A stretch of DNA of 64,000 bases from NCBI GenBank assembly GCA_934167465.1, contig CAKPKR010000005.1, positions 22,812 to 86,811 on the forward strand, written 5' to 3'. The notes beneath the pieces were generated by a model. It was not told where the DNA came from. It saw nothing but the letters and a program-made list of their open reading frames with translations, and made no database searches. Position 1 is the stretch's first letter, and every line of letters starts with the position of its first letter. Both the position numbers and the translations under genes were made by a program. This document shows, piece by piece, positions 58,315-64,000 of this stretch. Source of the DNA: an uncultured Bacilli bacterium. Lineage in GTDB: Bacteria; Bacillota_I; Bacilli_A; RF39; UBA660.

Positions 58315-60114
58315 TTATTTTTTAATCAACGTTTTAAATTCATTAATTGTTTCATCAAACATTTTGATGGCACTTTCAATAACTTCACTACTATTAACAT
58401 CAACACCTGCTATCTTAAGTTCGTTGGCTGGGTAATCACTACCTCCTGATTTCAAAAATTTTAAATAATTTTCTAAAGCATTAGGTTTATTATTTACTAT
58501 TCCATCAACTATATAGCAAGCGGATGACAAACCAATTGCATACTTATATACATAGAAATCATAGTAAAAATGTGGTATTCTTTCCCATTCATACTTAATT
58601 TCTTCATCTACTACTACATTAGGTCCAAAATATTCTTTATTTAATTTATAATATTCATTTGATAATAATTCATTAGTTAAAATTTCACCATCTTCATATT
58701 TTTTATGCATATCTCTTTCAAATTCTGCAAACATTGTTTGTCTATAAATTGTTCCTTTAAATAATTCCATTAAATTATTTAAAATAAATAATTTTTCTTT
58801 TTTATCTTTAGAATTTTTTAATAAATATTTGTTTAAAATTAATTCATTTACTGTAGAAGCAACTTCAGCTACAAATATTTTATATCCAGAATTGTTATAA
58901 GTGTTATTCTTGCAAGAATAATATGTATGCATTGAATGGCCTAATTCATGAGCAAGAGTTGATACATCATTAAGTTTTCCTTCAAAATTTAATAATACAA
59001 AAGGATTTGTATCATAGAAACCACTTGAATATGCTCCCCCTCTTTTACCAACATTATTATATACATCTATCCATCTTTCATCAAATGCTTTTTTCAAATT
59101 GTTAATATAATCATCACCTAATATAGATAATGCATTGATTACAATTTCTTTTGCTTCTTCAAAACTATATTCTTTATCTAAATCTTTTATTAATTCGACG
59201 TAAATATCATATAAATGTAATTCATCTAAATTAAGTATTTCTTTTTTCAAATCATAATATTTATATAGTACATTTAGATTTTTATGAACTGTTTCAATTA
59301 AATTATTATAAACTGTTGTATCTATGTTATCACTAAATAATGATGCTTCTAAACTACTATTAAATTTTTCTATTTTTGCCATTCCTACTAAATAATCAAC
59401 ATTTTCCTTAAATGTATTTGATATTGTATTTTTATATTTAGCATATGTTTCTAATAACAATTTAAATGCATTTTTACGAATTTCACGATCGCTTGAATGA
59501 ATAAATTTTGAATAATTACTTTCAGTAAATTCAACTAAATTTCCATTTTCATCTTTAATATTACCAAATTTCATATCAGAATCTGTTAATGATTCAAATA
59601 TATGTTCTGGTGAATTAAGAACTTTAGAAAAAACAGATAATAGCTTTTCTTGTTCTTCAGATAGTTTATGGGTTTCAAAACGATAAAAACTTTCTAAATT
59701 AAATCTATATTTTTCCAATTGTTCATTTTCTTCTACTAATTTTTTTACTTCTTCATATGGTTTTTTATACATTTCTGGAGCAATAAATGATGAAAGTTCA
59801 CTATATTTAGTAAATATATTATCAACTTTACCTTTTAATTCTTGTGCTTTAATATTTGTTGTATCTTGATCAAATTTTAAATGTGAATAATAATATAGTT
59901 TGCTCATTTTTCTATCTATGTCATCACTTAGTTCTAAAAATTCTAATAATGTTTTTGAATTTTCTAAAATTCTACCACGATAATTTTCAATTTCATATAT
60001 TTTATTATTTACCAAATCATAATTACTTAAAAATTCTTCATCATCTTTATATATTGTTGTTAAATCCCATTTGTATTTTTCTTCTATTTCTTCTCTAGTT
60101 CTTTGTTTTTCCAT
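58315..60114 (-). CDS. pepF: oligoendopeptidase F (M3B metallopeptidase)
   Basis: A 599-aa cytosolic peptidase. The zinc site 'VSTLAHELGHSMHTYYS' carries HELGH, with the third ligand Glu in 'IFVAEVASTVNELILN'. The N-terminal helical part 'KYKWDLTTIYKDDEEF' is typical of PepF. It degrades peptides of about 7-17 residues. It lies between dnaK and dnaJ in the same direction, 14 bases from dnaJ, so it is probably transcribed with the heat-shock operon; a hairpin at 60136-60160 lies between dnaK and pepF. Confidence 0.93.
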   Translation of the reverse strand: MEKQRTREEIEEKYKWDLTTIYKDDEEFLSNYDLVNNKIYEIENYRGRILENSKTLLEFLELSDDIDRKMSKLYYYSHLKFDQDTTNIKAQELKGKVDNIFTKYSELSSFIAPEMYKKPYEEVKKLVEENEQLEKYRFNLESFYRFETHKLSEEQEKLLSVFSKVLNSPEHIFESLTDSDMKFGNIKDENGNLVEFTESNYSKFIHSSDREIRKNAFKLLLETYAKYKNTISNTFKENVDYLVGMAKIEKFNSSLEASLFSDNIDTTVYNNLIETVHKNLNVLYKYYDLKKEILNLDELHLYDIYVELIKDLDKEYSFEEAKEIVINALSILGDDYINNLKKAFDERWIDVYNNVGKRGGAYSSGFYDTNPFVLLNFEGKLNDVSTLAHELGHSMHTYYSCKNNTYNNSGYKIFVAEVASTVNELILNKYLLKNSKDKKEKLFILNNLMELFKGTIYRQTMFAEFERDMHKKYEDGEILTNELLSNEYYKLNKEYFGPNVVVDEEIKYEWERIPHFYYDFYVYKYAIGLSSACYIVDGIVNNKPNALENYLKFLKSGGSDYPANELKIAGVDVNSSEVIESAIKMFDETINEFKTLIKK

Positions 60115-60135
60115 ATTCTCTCCTTTATAGTAGTA

Positions 60136-60160
60136 GAAGTCCTAGTTAAACTAGAACTTC
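60136..60160 (-). other. intercistronic hairpin between dnaK and pepF
   Basis: GAAGTCCTAG (60136-60145) can pair with CTAGAACTTC (60151-60160) with one mismatch. On the - strand no T run follows, so it may be a processing site that sets different dosage for dnaK and pepF-dnaJ. Confidence 0.45.
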
Positions 60161-60169
60161 ATTTTATTA

Positions 60170-61996
60170 TTATTTTTCTTCAAATTCAGCATCAATTACA
60201 TCATCTTTTTTATCTTCTTTTGAATCATTAGATTCTTCAGTTTGATTAGCTTGAGCGGCTTTTGCAGCTTCTTCATATACTTTTGTTGCGAAAGCCATAG
60301 CTGTTTCTTGTAAAGCTTCTTTTTTAGTTTTAATGTCTTCTACATTATTTTTTTCAATTGCTTCTTTTAATTCTTTGATTTGAGTTTCAGCTTTTTCTTT
60401 ATCTTTAGAATCTATTTTATCTCCTAAATCTTTAATTGATTTTTCAGTTTGGAATACTAATTGTTCAGCTTCATTTTTAACATCGGCTTCTTCTTTACGT
60501 TTTTGATCAGCTTCTCTATTAGCTTCTGCTTCTTTTACCATCTTATCTATTTCTTCATCAGTTAAATTTGTGCTTGAAGTAATAGTAATTGATTGTTCTT
60601 TATTAGTTCCTAAATCTTTAGCTTTAACATTAACAATTCCGTTAGCATCTATATCGAATGTTACTTCAATTTGAGGTACTCCTCTTGGAGCGGCTGGAAT
60701 ATTAGATAATTGGAATCTACCTAATGTTTTGTTATCACTAGCCATTGGTCTTTCACCTTGTAGAATATGGATATCTACAGCTGGTTGATTGTCAACAGCA
60801 GTTGAGAATATTTGTGATTTGCTTGTTGGTATTGTTGTATTTCTTGGAATTAATACTGTACATACATTACCCATTGTTTCAATACCTAATGATAATGGTG
60901 TTACATCTAGTAATACGATATCATCAACTTCTCCTGTTAAAACACCACCTTGAATTGCAGCACCCATTGCTACTACTTCATCTGGATTAACTCCTTTAGA
61001 TGGTTCTTTTCCTAATTCGTTTTTAATTAAATCAACTACTTTTGGTATACGAGTAGATCCACCAACTAATAAGATCTTATCAATATCATTTTTAGTTAAG
61101 TTAGCATCTTTTAAAGCTTTTCTAACTGGTTCTAGAGTCGAATCTAATAAATCGTTGATTAAATCTTCAAATTTAGCTCTTGTTAAATTAGTTGATAAAT
61201 GTAATGGTCCAGCTTCACCTTGAGTTATAAATGGTATAGATACTTCTGTTTGATTCATACCTGACAAATCTTTTTTAGCTTTTTCAGCAGCATCTTTAAT
61301 TCTTTGCATTGCCATTTTATCATTAGATAAATCAATTCCATTTTCTTTTTTGAATTCAGCTACTAAATAATCCATAATTCTCTTATCGAAGTCATCTCCA
61401 CCTAAATGGTTATTACCACTTGTTGATAATACTTCAAATACACCATCACCTAATTCAAGGATTGAAACGTCAAATGTTCCTCCACCTAAATCATATACTA
61501 AGATTTTTTCGTTTTTATCTTGTTTATCAAGACCATATGCTAAAGCAGCAGCAGTTGGTTCATTGATAATTCTTTCTACTTCTAGACCAGCAATTTTACC
61601 AGCATCTTTAGTTGCTTGTCTTTGTGAGTCGTTGAAGTAAGCAGGTACTGTTATAACTGCTTTTGTTACTTTTTCTCCTAGATATGCTTCAGCAGTTTTC
61701 TTTAAATCTCCTAATATCATAGCTGATATTTCTTGTGGTGTATATTTTTTACCATTGATATCAACTTTTTTATCAGTTCCCATATCTCTTTTTATTGAAT
61801 ATACAACATTTGGATTTGTAATCATTTGGTTTTTAGCCTTTAAGCCAACAATTATTTCCCCATCTTTTCCAAATGCAACTACTGAAGGAGTAGTTCTATT
61901 TCCTTCTGGATTTGCTATTACTTTAGCTTCTCCACCTTCAAATACAGATACACAACTATTTGTTGTACCTAAGTCAATTCCTATTGTTTTACTCAT
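60170..61996 (-). CDS. dnaK: chaperone protein DnaK (Hsp70)
   Basis: A 608-aa Hsp70 starting at the ATG at 61996 after AGGTG. 'SKTIGIDLGTTNSCVSVFEGG', 'NEPTAAALAYGLDK', 'VYDLGGGTFDVSILEL' and 'KILLVGGSTRIPKV' are ATPase motifs. The linker 'DDIVLLDVTPLSLGIETMG' and the substrate domain follow. The acidic C-terminal tail ends 'DVIDAEFEEK', close to the usual EEVD-like bacterial end. Controlled by HrcA/CIRCE at the start of the operon. Confidence 0.97.
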   Translation of the reverse strand: MSKTIGIDLGTTNSCVSVFEGGEAKVIANPEGNRTTPSVVAFGKDGEIIVGLKAKNQMITNPNVVYSIKRDMGTDKKVDINGKKYTPQEISAMILGDLKKTAEAYLGEKVTKAVITVPAYFNDSQRQATKDAGKIAGLEVERIINEPTAAALAYGLDKQDKNEKILVYDLGGGTFDVSILELGDGVFEVLSTSGNNHLGGDDFDKRIMDYLVAEFKKENGIDLSNDKMAMQRIKDAAEKAKKDLSGMNQTEVSIPFITQGEAGPLHLSTNLTRAKFEDLINDLLDSTLEPVRKALKDANLTKNDIDKILLVGGSTRIPKVVDLIKNELGKEPSKGVNPDEVVAMGAAIQGGVLTGEVDDIVLLDVTPLSLGIETMGNVCTVLIPRNTTIPTSKSQIFSTAVDNQPAVDIHILQGERPMASDNKTLGRFQLSNIPAAPRGVPQIEVTFDIDANGIVNVKAKDLGTNKEQSITITSSTNLTDEEIDKMVKEAEANREADQKRKEEADVKNEAEQLVFQTEKSIKDLGDKIDSKDKEKAETQIKELKEAIEKNNVEDIKTKKEALQETAMAFATKVYEEAAKAAQANQTEESNDSKEDKKDDVIDAEFEEK

Positions 61997-62011
61997 ATTT
62001 ATCACCTTTCC

Positions 62012-62617
62012 TTATTCACTTACTTTGACCATAGCAGGTCTTATAACTTTATCTTTTAATAGATAACCTTTTTGTAATACTTCTAGTATCATTCCTGATT
62101 CTGTACCTTCTTTTTTTTCAGTCATTACTGCTTGATGGTATGTTGGATCAAATGGTTTATTATTACCATCTATTGCTTTAACACCATAACTTTCTAAAAT
62201 AGTTATTAGATTGCAATACATCATTTTAAATCCACTCAAGAATTTTGATACTTCATCTTCTAGATTATCATCATCCATTTTAATTGCTCTTTCAAATGTA
62301 TCAATTATTGGTAACATTTCTTTTACCAAATCTTCATTTGCATATTTAAGCATTTTAGATACTTCTTCATCTTTTCTTTTACGGTAGTTTACTAAATCTG
62401 CTTTAGCAATCAAACTAGCATTTGTTGCTTCTTCTAATTTTTTTTCTAATTCTTTTATTTTTTCTTCGTGTTTATTTTTTTTATTTTTTTCTTTTTTTTC
62501 AGAATGTTCTTTATGATTACATTCTGTTTCTTTACATTCACATTTTTCTTCACAATTACATTTTTCTTCGCAATTGCACTTTTCTTCAGTACACTCGCAT
62601 TTTTTATTCTTTTCCAT
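62012..62617 (-). CDS. grpE: GrpE nucleotide exchange factor with Cys-rich N-terminal tail
   Basis: A 201-aa protein. From about residue 50 it is normal GrpE: a long coiled coil 'HEEKIKELEKKLEEATNASLIAKADLVNYRKRKDEEVSKM' and the beta domain 'LLKDKVIRPAMVKV'. The first 38 residues are different: nine Cys at 7, 9, 14, 16, 20, 22, 26, 28 and 33 in CxC pairs separated by Glu/Lys, then His 35 and 38. This looks able to bind metal or sense oxidation; I know of no such tail in standard GrpE. Its DNA contains an 18-bp tandem repeat, so it may have grown by slippage. Confidence 0.92.
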   Translation of the reverse strand: MEKNKKCECTEEKCNCEEKCNCEEKCECKETECNHKEHSEKKEKNKKNKHEEKIKELEKKLEEATNASLIAKADLVNYRKRKDEEVSKMLKYANEDLVKEMLPIIDTFERAIKMDDDNLEDEVSKFLSGFKMMYCNLITILESYGVKAIDGNNKPFDPTYHQAVMTEKKEGTESGMILEVLQKGYLLKDKVIRPAMVKVSE

Positions 62618-62655
62618 ACAGCCTCCCTTGTATATTAAGTTTTTATTATTATTTT

Positions 62656-63657
62656 TTATTCATTGTTTCCAATATTTTCTTTTATATATTCTAGTAATGT
62701 TGTAACTCTATCATATTCCATTCTTTTTGGGCCAATTAAAGCAATTGTTCCTTCCTCACCATTTAATGTATAGTTGGTTTTAATTACTGTTATATCATCA
62801 TCAAATTCATTTTCACTACCAATATATATATTTATGCCATTTTCATTTTCTTGTTTACTGATGTTTTTAATAAATTCTTTATCTTCAAATTTATTAAGAA
62901 TTTTTTTTATTTTTTCAGTGTCATTAAATTCAGGAGCATTTAATATATTACTTGGTTTTGTTACTTTTATTTCTGTTTCTTCTTTAAAATCGTTAAATAC
63001 ATTATATAAAGCATCATAAATAGCTTTTTGTTGTTTAATAGAATCAGCTATTTTAGGTTTTACTTCTATTTCTAGTTTCATACTAACTTCGTCAATAGGA
63101 GTTCCTATAATGAATTTATTGACTAAATCAACTGTTTGTTTGATTTCTAATAATGATATTTTTTCTTCTATTCTTAAACTTCTATGTTCAACATATCCTT
63201 TATCTGTTACGATAATAGCAACTAAATCAGTATCATTTAATGGTATTACTTCAATTTTACTTATTTTATTTTCACTTGAAGATTTTCCAAGGACGATAGA
63301 GGTATAATTTGTTAGTTCAGATATTATTTCCATACTTTTAATAATAGCATCTGATAAAACTAATGATTTATTACTAAATATTGTTTGTAGTTTTAATACA
63401 TCTTCTCCTGTTAGTTCTTTAGGTTTCATTATATTATCTACATAATAACGATATCCTTTTTCACTAGGTATTCTACCAGACGAAGTATGAGTTTTTTCAA
63501 GTAATTCTAGATTTTCAAGATAACTCATTTCATTTCTGATAGTAGCACTTGAACAATTTAGTTTTTCACATAGTGATTTAGATCCAATTGGTCGAGCGCT
63601 TTTAATGTATTCTTCTACTATTAGTTTAAGTAATTCTTCTTGTCTTTTATTAATCAC
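62656..63657 (-). CDS. hrcA: heat-inducible transcription repressor HrcA
   Basis: A 333-aa repressor starting at a GTG (63657) after AGGTGAT. N-terminal winged helix: 'RQEELLKLIVEEYIKSARPIGSKSLCEKLNCSSATIRNEMSYLENLELLEKTHTSSGRIPSEKGYRYYVD'. The GAF-like middle and C-terminal 'EGTIALIGPKRMEYDRVTTLLEYI' complete it. It binds CIRCE sites with GroE help and represses its own operon. Two CIRCE-like sites flank its promoter. Confidence 0.96.
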   Translation of the reverse strand: MINKRQEELLKLIVEEYIKSARPIGSKSLCEKLNCSSATIRNEMSYLENLELLEKTHTSSGRIPSEKGYRYYVDNIMKPKELTGEDVLKLQTIFSNKSLVLSDAIIKSMEIISELTNYTSIVLGKSSSENKISKIEVIPLNDTDLVAIIVTDKGYVEHRSLRIEEKISLLEIKQTVDLVNKFIIGTPIDEVSMKLEIEVKPKIADSIKQQKAIYDALYNVFNDFKEETEIKVTKPSNILNAPEFNDTEKIKKILNKFEDKEFIKNISKQENENGINIYIGSENEFDDDITVIKTNYTLNGEEGTIALIGPKRMEYDRVTTLLEYIKENIGNNE

Positions 63658-63670
63658 TTAATCACCTCTT

Positions 63671-63744
63671 TTAGCACTATTCTCATCTAAGTGCTACTAA
63701 CATTATATATTATATGTTAGCACTTGTCAATATATGAGTGCTAA
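63671..63744 (-). promoter_or_regulatory. hrcA operon promoter with two CIRCE sites
   Basis: On the - strand TTGACA (63730-63725), a 17-base spacer and TATAAT (63707-63702). The downstream CIRCE is TTAGCACTA-N9-AAGTGCTAC (63671-63697). The upstream one is TTAGCACTT-N10-GAGTGCTAA (63717-63744) and overlaps the -35. The standard is TTAGCACTC-N9-GAGTGCTAA; the second has a one-base longer gap. Confidence 0.88.
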
Positions 63745-63790
63745 AAAAATAAAAAAATATTCAATATATTTTTGAACATTTGTTTAGACA

Positions 63791-64000
63791 CTATTTTAAT
63801 TTTTCTATTTCCTCTTTTGATAGACCTGTTGCTTTAGATATAACATTAATATCTATACCAAGATTTTTAAAATTTGTTGCTATTTCAATACTTTTATTTT
63901 TTGAACCTTTCTCCATACCTCTCTCCATACCTTTCTCCATACCTTTTTCTATGCCTTCTTTTAAACCTTTGTTTAAGCCTTTTTGTAATCCTTTTTGTTC
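63791..64000 (-). CDS. Rpn-family nuclease/transposase-like protein, C-terminal part only
   Basis: Open to the right edge; only the last 69 residues are visible. They read as tandem 'KGLQKGLNKGLKEGIEKGMEKGMERGMEKG' style repeats and then 'NKSIEIATNFKNLGIDINVISKATGLSKEEIEKLK'. This Gly-repeat plus 'isKaTGLSkEEIekL' end is the standard tail of the PD-(D/E)XK Rpn/YhgA family. The nuclease domain lies outside. The coding repeats are 12 bp (ggtatggagaaa-like) and could vary in number. Confidence 0.8.
   Translation of the reverse strand, partial: EQKGLQKGLNKGLKEGIEKGMEKGMERGMEKGSKNKSIEIATNFKNLGIDINVISKATGLSKEEIEKLK

Noticed and set aside
60745..63307. Several open + strand frames opposite dnaK, grpE and hrcA
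   Set aside because: They mirror strongly conserved - strand genes, have no ribosome sites and show biased low-complexity residues typical of antisense shadows.
1..64000. CRISPR arrays, rRNA, tRNA, tmRNA or classical IS elements
   Set aside because: No spaced repeat arrays, no CCA-ended cloverleaf or rRNA signatures, and no DDE or IS200-type transposase were seen by eye. A covariance-model scan would be the deciding test for RNAs.

Overview
The window is AT-rich DNA from a spore-forming, low-GC Gram-positive bacterium (Bacillota). Short AGGTGAT/GGAGG ribosome-binding sites, a forespore sigma factor (SigG), the spore protease Gpr, SpoIIM and YlbJ-type sporulation proteins, a CIRCE-controlled hrcA-grpE-dnaK-dnaJ cluster, a dnaG-sigA-trmK operon and a B. 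subtilis-like dif site all point there. Very low GC and compact operons suggest an uncultured gut Bacilli lineage (RF39-like). That placement is inference. No rRNA, tRNA, CRISPR array or classical IS transposase was seen.

Layout. 1-4.4 kb: the end of a radical SAM/SPASM protein, then a secretion cassette of two SipW-type exported proteins (one TasA/camelysin-like, one with two CBM2-like modules), a Ser-His type signal peptidase and a DUF5305 membrane protein. 4.4-6.8 kb: a HAD phosphatase, CdsA and the site-2 protease RseP. 7.0-8.4 kb: an exported FGE/C-type-lectin-fold protein. Its promoter spacer contains nine consecutive G, and its last ~45 codons are GC-rich and A-poor, like the variable repeat of a diversity-generating retroelement. 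8.4-25.9 kb: mostly + strand housekeeping and sporulation genes (sigG, ylmC-like, a glycosyltransferase, apbE with a NusG-II protein and a Gx transporter, a two-component system, holA, pilus genes, ylbJ/ylbL, rpsT, gpr, spoIIM, mnmA).

26.2-35.0 kb: a complete-looking integrated filamentous phage (inovirus) of about 8.8 kb. It carries a repressor with operators, an ssDNA-binding-like protein, a coat-protein candidate, a run of tiny membrane proteins, a 623-aa pIII-like protein, an ASCH-domain gene, a Zot/pI ATPase and an HUH rolling-circle Rep. It sits inside the chromosomal dif site. The right junction is a full dif (24 of 28 bases match B. subtilis dif as I recall it), while the left junction keeps the XerC arm and centre but has a degenerate XerD arm. 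Predominant gene direction switches from + to - here, as expected at a replication terminus. The host XerD-like recombinase gene lies 7 kb to the right.

35.1-64 kb: mostly - strand core genes: a helicase IV-like protein, a ZIP transporter, nagZ, deoB, xerD, rarA (+), pilD/pilC, trmK-sigA-dnaG, a D,D-carboxypeptidase, a GNAT, a DUF1016 nuclease, comEC/comEA, dnaJ, pepF, dnaK, grpE with a Cys-rich N-terminus, hrcA, and at the edge the tail of an Rpn-family nuclease. Pilus assembly genes (pilB, two prepilins, pilC, pilD) and comEA/comEC are scattered across the window but could form one DNA-uptake or pilus machine. dnaG and comEA share an 81%-identical 58-bp upstream element that may link their regulation.
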